Source of the DNA: Strongyloides papillosus
Lineage: Eukaryota > Nematoda > Chromadorea > Rhabditida > Strongyloididae
NCBI GenBank assembly: GCA_005656395.1
Contig: SRSI01000060.1
Location: 992,001 to 1,056,000 of the forward strand
Length of the DNA stretch: 64,000 bases
Direction: 5' to 3'
The position numbers and the translations under genes were made by a program. This document shows, in pieces, positions 10,879-22,094 of the stretch. The stretch's first letter is position 1; the number at the start of each line of letters is the position of its first letter. A model generated the notes under the pieces. It saw only the letters and a program-made list of their open reading frames with translations. It did not search any database and was not told where the DNA came from.

Positions 10879-11525
10879 GAACCCCAGAATTTAAGAGTTA
10901 TCTACATCAAATATGTTACATCTTTGTAAAATTTGCTACATCTTATGACATTTTGCGCCATCTTTTTTATCAATTTGCGCCATTTTCGTCATTTTTGCTA
11001 CATCTTTTTGACCAATTTGTTCCAACTTTTTTCAGACGGTGGACATTTGCTTGTCCATGGTTACTCATATTTTTCCCTTTTTTTTAATGTCATTTCGCTT
11101 GATCATAGGTGACCACGGGCAAGTTGATTTCCATCGTTTTTTTTTTAACTAAATTAGGGTAGGGGTCTCTGTAAAGTGCGATACCGTGTGTGAACTGAAT
11201 CCAATGGAATAATCAAAAAATAAGTTAGTAAAAAATAAAAAAGAGTGCTTTTTCGCTTGCCCATATTATGTATGTTTCTTAAAAAAATCATTTTTGTTAC
11301 CCAATGGACAAGCGAAAGTCACTTTTTCCAATTCAATTCCACTTTATTTTAATAATATTATTGTACTCTTTAACATACCTAAATTATGTTGAAGAATAAT
11401 TTATTTAGTATGAAAGATACATGTCGCAAAAATGTACTAAGATGGTCAAATTGGCCAAAAAGATGGCGCAAAATGTCATAATATGTAGCATATTTAATGT
11501 AGTTAACTGTCAAATTCCATTTTCC
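10879..11525. mobile_element. 647-bp non-autonomous MULE-like foldback element with 9-bp target duplication
   Basis: ATGTCTTTT flanks both sides (10870-10878 and 11526-11534). The paralogous uninterrupted copy near 8590 has a single ATGTCGTGA at this point, consistent with an empty site. The two ends are imperfect inverted repeats of about 100 bp, sharing CTACAT, AAATATG and ATGACATTTTGCGCCATC. A second inverted pair (GCTTGTCCATGG near 11050, CAATGGACAAGC near 11305) extends the foldback. A 9-bp duplication with long inverted arms is typical of Mutator-like elements. No coding capacity was seen. Confidence 0.7.
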
Positions 11526-11930
11526 ATGTCTTTTAAAGATCATCTTTAAAAATCAAACTTATGAAAAGTTATAAAATAATATGGATATTTATTTATAGTA
11601 AAAAAAATAACTTTTACATATTTTAATTTAAAATAAGAACGAATACTAAAATAATATTTTTAAATAATAATACATGCGATTTACTATCCCTGATTCAATA
11701 AACTTAAAGCAACATATATGCTAGAGTTTTAATTTATTTAGTAAATCAGGAACCAAAAAGTAAAAAATAGTTTACCTTTAAAAAAATTAATTTATTAATA
11801 TTTTTAATAACTTTAAATTGTTAGTTAACTTTAATTTCTGAATAAACTAATAGTTTTAAATAATCGAAAAATAAGGAAACTCAATAATATCAATTATATT
11901 TATACTTATAACTTTTTTAAATACTATGTT

Positions 11931-13785
11931 TAGCAACCTGCACAATTTTTTCATCCAAATTTCAAACTGCCCCTAACATTCTAAAAATTAGTATTTAGGG
12001 AGACTCTTATGCACTGATTTCATTTTTGAAATAATTTTTCAAAAATGTTAAGTGTAAACACCCAAAAAAGAGAGTAAACAAAACTTTCGCGTGGGGATAA
12101 AAGTTACAGAGGCATCATCCCAACTATGCCTAGAAAATTACCTTATTTGTTTACTGTAGTATATTTAAGTAAATAAACAATTATTTATAAATTAAAAAGG
12201 AAATATTGATTACAGAGAAACTTAAAAAAGTGACTATTTTAAAAAAAATGCAAAACCACTTTTGAAAACTAATTTTTAATAAAACATTTTGTCCCCAACA
12301 AAAAATAATACTTATTGAACCCCCCAGGCTACCTATGAATATGGTCAATAGCTCATTTTGTAGCCAAGACCTAAATCTTAAATATAATCTGACAGATTTT
12401 TGATATCTGTCTTTATTGGGGAGATATTTATTTTTAAATAAATTTTTTACAACATTTTTTTTCGTAAAATTACCCTAAATTGTCGACACAAAATATTTGA
12501 TTTTGAGACTCCCAGACTACCTATGAAGACAGTTAATGTTTCATTGGATAGCCAAGACCTTCTTCTAAAAACGTATGGAGGCGATTTTTGATATTTGCTT
12601 TTATTAGGGAGATATTTATTTTTGAGTAATTTTTTTACAACATTTTTTTTAGTAAAATGACCCTAAATTGTCGACACAAAATATTTGATTTTGAGACTCC
12701 CAGACTACCTATGAAGACAGTTAATGTTTCATTGGATAGCCAAGACCTTCTTCTAAAAACGTATGGAGGCGATTTTTGATATTTGCTTTTATTAGGGAGA
12801 TATTTATTTTTGAGTAATTTTTTTACAACATTTTTTTTAGTAAAATGACCCTAAATTGTCGACATAAAATATTTGATTTTGAGACTCCCAGACTACCTAT
12901 GAAGACAGTTAATGTTTCATTGGATAGCCAAGACTTTCTTCTACAATCGTATGGAGGCGATTTTTGATATTTGCTTTTATTAGGGAGATATTTATTTTTG
13001 AATAATTTTTTTACAACATTTTTTTTCGTAAAATTACCCTAAATTGTCGACACAAAATATTTGATTTTGAGACTCCCAGACTACCTATGAAGACAGTTAA
13101 TGTTTCATTGGATAGCCAAGACCTTCTTCTAAAAACGTATGGAGGCGATTTTTGATATTTGCTTTTATTAGGGAGATATTTATTTTTGAGTAATTTTTTT
13201 ACAACATTTTTTTTAGTAAAATGACCCTAAATTGTCGACATTAAATATTTGATTTTGAGACTCCTAGACTACCTATGAAGACAGTTAATGTTTCATTGGA
13301 TAGCCAAGACCTTCTTCTAAAAACGTATGGAGGCGATTTTTGATATTTGCTTTTATTAGGGAGATATTTATTTTTGAATAATTTTTTTACAACATTTTTT
13401 TTCGTAAAATTACCCTAAATTGTCGACACAAAATATTTGATTTTGAGACTCCCAGACTACCTATGGAGACAGTTAATGTTTCATTGGATAGCCAAGACCT
13501 TCTTCTAAAAACGTATGGAGGCGATTTTTGATATCTGCCTTTTTAAGGATAATATGAGTCAAATAGTCAAGCGCCAAAAAAATTTTTCTAATATTTTCTA
13601 ACAATTTTTACATTTCTTGATTCAGATTTTTACGCTAATTACGAATATCACATTAATTTTTTCCATTTATTGTTCATTTTAATGTTATTATTAGTTATTT
13701 ACGGTTAAAAGAGGGGTGCATTTTTCATCTACTTTTTTATGGTGGAACAACGTTTTTTCAAAATACAGGATTGTGCAGGTTGCTA
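11931..13785. mobile_element. 1855-bp hAT-like non-autonomous element with 8-bp target duplication
   Basis: ACTATGTT occurs at 11923-11930 and 13786-13793. The intact opposite arm near 16220 carries a single copy, proving an insertion. The termini are the 16-bp inverted repeat TAGCAACCTGCACAAT. An 8-bp duplication with TAGxx-type ends fits the hAT superfamily. No transposase is present; most of the interior is a 188-bp tandem array. Confidence 0.75.
12280..13545. repeat. 188-bp tandem array, about 7 units
   Basis: The marker CTATG within CTACCTATG recurs at 12333, 12521, 12709, 12897, 13085, 13273 and 13461, exactly 188 bp apart. Units include GTCGACA, a T-run with ACAACATT, and CGTATGGAGGCGATTTTTGA. 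The first unit is the most diverged and the middle units are nearly identical, suggesting recent expansion by unequal exchange or replication slippage. The array lies wholly inside the hAT-like element. Confidence 0.9.
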
Positions 13786-14372
13786 ACTATGTTGTTTATC
13801 TATTAATATAATTTGTTTTTTGCAATTCTATACTACCACTTTTTTATATTGTTATTATTACAATAGTTTTAATAGTTTTAGTAGTTCAATTTGATTAATT
13901 TGACTAAAATTTCATACAACGAATATTTGTAATAGTGTCAACTGTTTACAAAATTTAATATATTTAAAATGCTGTAGAGTATGTATATTAACAACAAAAA
14001 TAATTGAAGACTTTCCAAAATTAAAATGTAAATATATTGAAACTTTAATTTATTAATTGATATGAAACATAAGAATTTTAAATACAAATATATGAAGTCT
14101 TGAATTTCCAATGAATAAATGTATTGTAGTGAAAATAAGTACTATTTTATAAGTTCAAATGGCATGTCCATAACAAAAAAAATAGGAAAATTAATTTTTT
14201 TTATATCATAACTCTTTTTAAACTTAACTCATTTTCCTGTTAAAGAGTCAATAGATATATTTTTTGACTTAGTGCTGAAAACGGGTACCAAAACGTTTTA
14301 GTTGCAATAGATCAAGTCGTTTTCAAATAACACCTCTTTTTGAAATAATTTTTCTAGGTTTGTTTTCAAATA

Positions 14373-15658
14373 TTAGGTTGTCCAGAATGAAATGGCCCTT
14401 TTTTGATGCTCGTTGTTCGACGCGCGTTTTCTCAAATGATTGGCTATGTTTTGGTATAATAAAACAAGCCGTTAGATTCTCCTAGATCTTCTCTACACGA
14501 TGATATATATATTATTGCCATAAGATCTTTTTATCATCAATTTATTTCAAAAACAAACAATGCTGTCAAAACGTGATATTCGTGCTATTATGCTTTATGA
14601 GTTCAAACGCGGTACTAATGCTGCAAAAACAACTCAAGAAATTAATGGAACTTTTGGAGAAGATCTTGTCTCTCTTTCTACTGTAAAAAGATGGTTTAGA
14701 AAATTCAAAGAAGGCAGTGAGGACCTCGAAAACGAAGAGCGTGGGAGACCTGGATCAGTTCTTGATAACGATAAATTTCGAAAAGCTGTTGAAGCTAATC
14801 CACGCACAATCGTTAGAAAACTTGCAGAGGAATTAAATGTATCAAAATCAACCATTTCTAACCACTTAAAGAAGATAGAAAAGACAAAAAAGCTCGACAA
14901 ATGGGTACCTCACGAATTAAACGACTATCAAAAATTGTGTCGTTATGAGGTTTGTTCTTCCCTCATTTTGAGGAACAAAAATGACCCATTTCTAAATCGT
15001 CTTATCACTTGTGATGAAAAATGGATTCTGTACGACAATCGTAAAAGAACTGGACAATGGTTAGACAAGGATGAAACTCCAAAACACTTCCCGAAACCCA
15101 AATTGACACCAAAAAAAGTTATGGTGACTGTTTGGTGGTCTGCTGTAGGAGTGATTCATTATAAGTTCATGGAACCTGGAGAAACTATTAATTCGAAGTC
15201 CTATTGTCAAGTGCTTGAAGAAATGCATCACAAATTGTCCCAAAAATGCCTGCTTTAGTCAATAGAAAAGGGCCAATTCTTCTTCACGATAATGCAAAAC
15301 CACACGTTTCAAAAATGACTCTTCAGAAATTGTGCGAATTAAGATATGAAACTCTGTCTCACCCACCATATTCACCTGACCTTTCTCCAACAGACTACCA
15401 CTTTTTCAAACATCTCAACAACTTCTTAACGGAGAAAATCTTCAGGAACGATGAGGAAGCAAAAACTGCCTTTGAAGCTTTCATTGAATCTAGAACCCCA
15501 GAGTTCTATGCAAATGGAATAAATAAGCTTGTATCTCGTTGGCAACAATGTGTAGATTCTAACGGTTGTTATTTTGAATAAAAATATTTATTTTTAGTAA
15601 AGTTATGCGCATTTAAAAATTAGGGTAAAAAAGGGCCATTTCATTCTGGACAACCTAA
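14373..15658 (+). mobile_element. Cecropia-type mariner element, 1286 bp
   Basis: Inverted termini begin TTAGGTTGTCCAGAATGAAA at the left, with the exact inverse at the right (about 29 bp matched). They are flanked by TA at 14371-14372 and 15659-15660. Size, TA duplication and TTAGGTTG ends are those of mariner. It sits in the spacer of the long-inverted-repeat element and contains a broken transposase gene. Confidence 0.95.
14560..15581 (+). pseudogene. Mariner transposase, one frameshift
   Basis: Two frames together cover a normal mariner length of about 340 residues: 14560-15258, then 15246-15581. Seen in order: N-terminal paired helix-turn-helix region, WVPHEL linker motif, first catalytic D in TCDEKW, second D in LLHDNAKPH, and third D in YSPDLSPTDYHFF, making DD34D. 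Overall wording is closest to the cecropia subfamily that includes Hsmar1. A one-base loss in an A-run near 15242-15246 separates the DNA-binding half and first D from the other two catalytic residues, so the copy is inactive as read. All motif residues are otherwise kept, suggesting recent loss. Confidence 0.93.
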
Positions 15659-17129
15659 TAATATTTTGAAAGTTAACAAAATAAAGTAAATAATGGCTCA
15701 TTTGAAAATCTTAACGCCAGAATAAGAGGGTAAATTAATATCACTAAGGTTAATTAATAATTACCCCAATTATGAATCAAAGAGTAATGAATAGTTTTAT
15801 TAAAAAAATCAAAGTAGAATATTTTAGAATAATTAGCAAAGGCATGAAGACGCAAAGCCTTCACTGATTTAATAAAAATTATAAATAATCAAAATTTTTA
15901 AGATATTGTTGCTTTTAGCACTTCATATATAAATTTTTACGTTCCATATTAATTAATAAATTAACATTTCAATGTATTCATATTTTTATTTTGCAGAGTC
16001 ATCAATCATTTTTTGTTGTTAATATACATAATCTATAGCATTTTACATATATTAAATTTTGTAAACAGTTGACACTATTACAAACATTCGTTGTATGAAA
16101 TTTTAGTCAAATTAATCAAATTGAACAAAATGAGCGACTGAATTATTAATATAATAACAATATAAAAAAGTGATAGTTTATAATTACAAAAATAAAGTTA
16201 TATTAATAGATAAACAACATAGTATTTAAAAAAGTCATAGGTATAAATATAATTGATATTTTTGAGTTTCCTTATTTTTCGATTATTTTAAAAATGTTAA
16301 TTTTTTAGAAGTTAAAGTCAATTAACTGTTTAAAGTTAATAAAAATATTAATATATTAATTTTTTTAAAGATAAACTATTTTTTATTTTTTGGTACCTGA
16401 TTTACTAAATAAATTAAAACTTTAGCATATTTGTTACTTTAAGTTTATTGAATCAGGGATAGTAAATCGCGTGTACTTTGTGTGAGTAAATAATTACTGC
16501 TTTTCTTTATTATTGTTGTAAAATTTTTAAACTTATTGTCGTTATTAGATTGTTTAGAATAATGATCTTTATTAAAACATCAATAATTTTACACGAAATT
16601 GACTTTTAATAGCATATTTTATAAAATAAAAAAACAAGTTAAGATCTAAATGAGCATAATGTCATAAAAATATCAAAATTAAAAAAAGTCACATTAATTA
16701 AAAAAGTTAAACATATATATCTTTGTAAAAAACGGCAAAATGTATGCGACAACCCAATATTTTGCTTTTTTTAAAACTTTTTGCTATTGCTTGATAATTT
16801 TAAAATTTGAATAATATTCAATTTTTAAAAATGGTGAGACATTTTTTTGCATTATAGATAGATTTGTCAGAATTTGTTCTTTTTTTCTGTGTGTATCTCT
16901 TCATAGAAAAAAATTATTTACGTTCGCGGGTAGGGAGTTAATTATGAGACACCCTGTATATTAGTATAAATACTGGATAGATTGCTCAATAAAACAGTTT
17001 TCTTCTTTATATATCTTATCTTTCTTCACTAACGCCTTCAATAGAAGACAACCTAGGAACACTCTTTAAGGTAAAATATTCCGAACTCAACAGTTTTTAA
17101 ACAAAATATTTATTTATGACCTTATATCA

Positions 17130-17280
17130 ATAGGAAAATTTAATTTAGTATTTAAATTTCTTATGAGGTCCAGAGTTACTTCTCTCCATTTTTGCCGATC
17201 TAGAGCAATTGACCATGAATTCTATTCCTCGTATTCGTTTGTCAGCTTTACCCATGTAGCGATGGTATAAATTATCAAAT
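17130..17280 (-). pseudogene. Possible LINE reverse-transcriptase 3'-end fragment
   Basis: The minus strand reads a short patch with SWSIALDRQKWREVT, resembling the W-x-x-x-A-x-DR-x-x-W-R motif common at the C-terminus of non-LTR retrotransposon proteins. A stop breaks the upstream frame, and no reverse-transcriptase core is nearby. Confidence 0.3.
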
Positions 17281-17296
17281 ATAAAAGATTCTTCTA

Positions 17297-18198
17297 CAGG
17301 GTGGGCCAAAAGTCACGACACAGTTGAAATAAAACACTTTATAACTTTTTTTGTAGGCGACATATTTTTATGGTATTATACGCATTTTGTAGAGAATTTG
17401 TTAGAGAATAATATATTACAAGATCGTTCTCAAGAATGAACGTAAAAAAAAGTTTTCTAATTTTTTTAATATTTTATATTTAAAAAAAGTATTTCTTAAT
17501 TTTTTTTCAATTTAAACTTATTTTTATGTTTAAAACACATAGATACAATTCGTAATAAGTTAATATTTCACACAATTATGTATGAAAAATGATATCTTTT
17601 AAATGATCACCATTTAATTTCTTGCACAAGCTTGTTTATTATAAAACATTAATTATTACTCTTATTAAATTGTTTTATTTAACTCTTTGAAATGATTTAC
17701 AACACTTAATAATGCATGTCTTGACGAAGCTTGGGTCACATTGTAATAGGTTTTGAATAATTTTTGAGTTGTAACGATTGAACATCTGTTGATGTAGCAA
17801 TCACGAACTATTTTTGTTCGTTCTTCAGTAGAATACTTTCTTAAAGAGGTAACAACGATAAAAAATATTTGAAATATATGAAGGAAATTAATGTTGTATA
17901 AACAAAATATTTTATGAAGAAAAATGTTTTTAACTAACATTTTAAGCATCTAGCATTTATTTTTTAATCAATTGAAATATTATAAGATGTACTTTATAAA
18001 CAAAAATACAAATATTTTTATTTAATTTAATACAACTTTTCGTAAAGATCATTCTTGAGAACGATCTTGTGATATATTATTCTAGAAATCATCCTCTACA
18101 AAATGCGTATAATATCATTTAAATATGTCAACTACAAAAAAAGTATAACATTTATAATGTGTTCTATTCAAATGTGACATGACTTTTGGCCCACCCTG
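17297..18198. mobile_element. 902-bp TA element with long inverted repeats
   Basis: Left end CAGGGTGGGCCAAAAGTCA, right end its inverse, TA on both sides (17295-17296 and 18199-18200). Inverted arms run about 160 bp and share ATACGCATTTTGTAGAG and AAGATCGTTCTCAAGAATGA. This is a Tc1/mariner-superfamily signature. The interior keeps only a fragment of transposase on the minus strand. Confidence 0.85.
17665..17949 (-). pseudogene. Transposase N-terminal helix-turn-helix (DUF4817-like) fragment
   Basis: 94 codons. The second half (from about residue 36) reads YSTEERTKIVRDCYIN, then a T-x-x-x-F motif and a final V-x-x-F. This is the layout of the DUF4817 helix-turn-helix found at the start of many invertebrate mariner-like transposases. 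The first 35 residues are hydrophobic and probably fortuitous. No DDE catalytic part remains between the inverted repeats, so the element depends on a transposase elsewhere. Confidence 0.6.
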
Positions 18199-18200
18199 TA

Positions 18201-19414
18201 TATTACACTTTTTTTTACGTTTGCTTAAAATCATTAATTTATATCTTTGTTATTTCATCTGTTAGTGTTTCTAGATCCGAATTAAGCCTCATAGTTCGAC
18301 CATTTTTGAAGTTAAAGTTAACTCTGACTTTGCTAATAGGTTCCCCCGGTTAGCATCCTAAGGTAGAACCGAAATCCCAGATTATAGTGTCAATAAGTAA
18401 TGAAATTTTAAGAAAATATTTAAAAATAATGACAAAATATTGTTAAAGTGGCTATCGCCGAATAGACAATTGTAAGAGTCTAAACAAATATTACTTTAAT
18501 CAAAAAAATAAAACTCTAAATCTAGTAAGATCGAGTATTTCGACTTTACTTCTTACGTGATTTGTTTTTTGTCTGTTTTCTCTTCTGAATCAATAGAATC
18601 ATAAGCATCAGAAAATGTTTTAAGGGTTTTGCGAACATATAAAAGAACCAATAAAATCACAACTTCTATTCAATTAACATTTGTAGTTTCTACTAACTTT
18701 GCAACTTGATAAACTAAAAAACAACATAATTGTAAAGAAAATATAATTTATTAAGATAGTGGAAAACCAAAAATGCTATCAAATAATATCATACAAATAT
18801 GGTTAACTGCCTTCGTTTACCGTAACATAAACATGTCATACCACGTTTTCTTATTTATAATCTGATAATTATATTTTTTATAGGTAAAATTTTAATAACA
18901 ATATTCTACAACATTACAAAATGCAAGGCGGCCAGCGAATGTTTTCTTATCAAAAATATATTTTTGTACGTAGTATTATCACATAACAAAAAGTTAATAT
19001 ATTTGCATTAATAATTATGATATAAACGATATTGATAACAACAAATCGAAATATAAATAATTAATAAATAAAACAAATAAATGTATTAAAAAATAGCTAG
19101 AATTTTCGTTGTATTTTTAAAACAAATTTCTGATTCATTTTAAGCAATTAACACAGTTTCTTATAAAAGTGTGATTACCTTTTACAAAAAAATTGATAAA
19201 AACATATGTAACATATAGACAATTGATAAAAGTAAATGTATTTAAACAATATTAGTTGAAATGTCTCCAAAATAGTCGTCAATATTCAAATTTAAATAAA
19301 ATATTATCTATAAAATAAGTGGTCTTTTCATTGTATAATTAAATTTATAATTATTGCATATCATATTAATTGTATTTTTTTATTATAGATCCGTTAAGAC
19401 CTAATAAAATTCAC
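18201..19414. other. A+T-rich spacer, no supported gene
   Basis: A codon-like patch near 18240-18345 on the minus strand (FKNGRTMRLNSDLETLT) is bounded by stops and has no splice signals that extend it. Nothing else was recognised. Confidence 0.4.
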
Positions 19415-22094
19415 CACAGAGATTTTTTCTGTGTCATTTTGACACCGCTTGCCGGACCCGATTCTGTAGAAGTAAATTAAAAATTAAAATACTTCACTAA
19501 TTTAAGATAAAACTTAACTTCACGCACTCATTGCACCAATTTTTTTTTGAAAAAGATACGTCGAAAATATTCATAAAGAATCAAAAAATTTTTATCATTA
19601 AACTTTAAAAAAATTTGAAAAGATAAATAATTTACTGTTTTAAAAATTCATATTTAAAGTTAAAATATTTTATAAACCAAACATTCTTAGATGATATTTT
19701 TGGTATTAAAACATTAAATATACAAAATAATCACCTGATTTAGCCGCATTATTGCTATTTTTTATTTAAAAATTTTAATATTCAATAAAAAATATTTTTT
19801 ATACCATTCATGCACTCATATCATTTGTTAATTTAGTTTTTTACAAATGTAATAACTTTTGATAATTTAAAAGAACTAGTAGATATCGCTGTTTCTTTTT
19901 CAATTGACTTTACAAACATTTTTAGTTTTTTGCATATGCAATTTCTATAAAATGCAGTATAAAACGACACCATAATCTTTGATCACTTAAATGCTTTTTA
20001 ACTTTAATCTTAACTTTTTGAAAGAGTTTTTAATAAGAAAAATAAATGTTTTTTACAGTATTTTTAATAGATATTCTTCTAATAATACATATATATATCC
20101 GAAAACAGTTAATATTATCATCTTCATTTTCTTTTGTTATAATGATGCATAAACAAAGTACAAATTAAGTTTTTCTTATCTAATATCATAAATTTCACTG
20201 AATATTCGACTATATGGAATATGAAAAATAGTCCTTAAATAGCTGATTTGTGTACAAATAATCAAACAAATATTATTATTGTTTATGCATAATTATTTTT
20301 CGTTTTGTTCAATTTTAAAAGTTATTTTACATCAAAAGTTGAATACTTTTGGCTTTTTTTTGTAACAACGCGTCTTGCCACTAAGTAAAATTAATATCAT
20401 AATTATTTATTTTATAAAAGTGATTTAACATACACCAATATTGTGTCGAACACGTCTTAGTATTTTATTGTGCTTTAAAATAGTTTTCCTCAAGAATTTT
20501 TTATCTTTCATTATAATTTTACAGGTGCGATACTCCAAAATTGTCTTGTATGGAAATATTTTTAAATTTTAAAAAGTAAGATATTCCGCATGGCAAAAAC
20601 TTAAAAGATTACTTCTTTTTTTATTATTTGTTTGAAAAATCATGAATTATATAAAAGAAGTTAAAAAGCATTTAAATGACAACAGTGTTATCTAAAATAA
20701 CCTGTAATTAAAGAAAAAATGGGTACAATTTTAATTAAAAGGTCTCTTTTTTAACAGTTTTTACTTAAAATATCACCTTTTTTAGTTTTTTAATGTTAAT
20801 ATGAATTTAGTAACATTATTAAGCAATTTGGCAAATTAAAAAAATTTTAAGTTAAAAAATAGATTAACGACAGTCTTTAGTACAACCAACAGTATTAATT
20901 TTGCTTTTGTTGTGTATAACAAAATATCTTCACTTTTTACGTTAATAATTGGTTTTAATGTGCTAATTGATCCTAAAAAAACTAATTTTTTCATTAATTA
21001 TCTTCTTATTTAGCCACTATAGCTTTATCGAATATAAAATTTACTTGAAATTTATACAAAAAATGGATGCTGCAAAAAAAAGTCTTCAAATGCTACAAAC
21101 CACCTTTAAATACATTTATTTATCATTATATATTGTAACTATATCCATTGTATCAACATAAATGCTTTATTTAGCCTTTGAAAGTGGGAACCTCTAAACT
21201 AAAATTTTTCCGAAAAATGTAAAATTTTAAAAATATAGTAAATAATTATTTGAACAAAAATCAACTATTTTATTGCAATTTTCTATATTCCATATAGTCG
21301 AATATTCAGTAAAATTTATGATATTAGATAAGAAAAACTTAATTTGTACTTTGTTTATGCATCATTATAACAAAAGAAAATGAAGATGATAATATTAACT
21401 GTTTTCGGATATATATATATGTATTATTAGAAGAATATTTATTAAAAATACTGTAAAAAACATTTATTTTTCTTATTAAAAACTCTTTCAAAAAGTTAAG
21501 ATTAAAGTTAAAAAGCATTTAAGTGATCAAAGATTATGGTGTCGTTTTATACTGCATTTTATAGAAATTGCATATGCAAAAAACTAAAAATGTTTGTAAA
21601 GTCAATTGAAAAAGAAACAGCGATATCTACTAGTTCTTTTAAATTATCAAAAGTTATTACATTTGTAAAAAACTAAATTAACAAATGATATGAGTGCATG
21701 AATGGTATAAAAAATATTTTTTATTGAATATTAAAATTTTTAAATAAAAAATAGCAATAATGCGGCTAAATCAGGTGATTATTTTGTATATTTAATGTTT
21801 TAATACCAAAAATATCATCTAAGAATGTTTGGTTTATAAAATATTTTAACTTTAAATATGAATTTTTAAAACAGTAAATTATTTATCTTTTCAAATTTTT
21901 TTAAAGTTTAATGATAAAAATTTTTTGATTCTTTATGAATATTTTTGACGTATCTTTTTCAAAAAAAAATTGGTGCAATGAGTGCATGAAGTTAAGTTTT
22001 ATCTTAAATTAGTGAAGTATTTTAATTTTTAATTTACTTCTACAGAATCGGGTCCGGCAAGCAGTGTCGAAATGACACGGAAAAAATCTCTGTG
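19415..22094. mobile_element. 2.68-kb near-perfect palindromic element with 811-bp inverted arms
   Basis: Left arm 19415-20225 and right arm 21284-22094 are inverted copies over their whole length, with few differences. The ends begin CACAGAGATTTTTTC, followed by a relatively G+C-rich GCTTGCCGGACCCG tract. The 1058-bp spacer has only a 64-codon hydrophobic frame with no recognisable motif (20967-21161). A clear target-site duplication was not found. Foldback or MITE-like transposon is the likely class. The arm identity implies recent origin or gene conversion between arms. Confidence 0.8.

Larger units (their letters stand above)
11673..16473. mobile_element. Long-terminal-inverted-repeat TA element hosting two further insertions
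   Basis: The left end reads CATGCGATTTACTATCCCTG and the right end is its inverted copy with one change (CACGCG). TA flanks at 11671-11672 and 16474-16475. The inverted arms are about 560 bp: left 11673-11930 plus 13786 to about 14100, right about 15915-16473. Without the two nested elements the unit is about 1.66 kb, with only about 500 bp between the arms and no transposase of its own. TA duplication and foldback arms fit a non-autonomous Tc1/mariner relative. Confidence 0.7.
10505..16895. mobile_element. Second copy of the 951-bp repeat, split by nested insertions
   Basis: 10505-11672 and 16474-16895 match the left and right parts of the copy at 8206-9156. Shared tracts include the CTTGATTTG(T/C)G region, the ACATTTTTAACATAT region and the right-end TTTTCTGTG. 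Two insertions interrupt it: a 647-bp element at 10879 and a 4.8-kb nested block at 11673-16473. The intact copy serves as an empty-site reference for both. Confidence 0.6.

Noticed and set aside
18240..18345. Minus-strand patch FKNGRTMRLNSDLETLT, possibly a piece of a host gene such as a 2'-phosphodiesterase
   Set aside because: Only about 40 codons, bounded by stops, no usable splice sites, similarity too weak to name.
18356..18385. CCTAAGGTAG resembling a large-subunit rRNA motif
   Set aside because: Only about 10 bases match and the flanks do not follow rRNA.
20967..21161. 64-codon hydrophobic frame in the palindrome spacer
   Set aside because: A+T-rich composition explains it; no start context, motif or splice extension.
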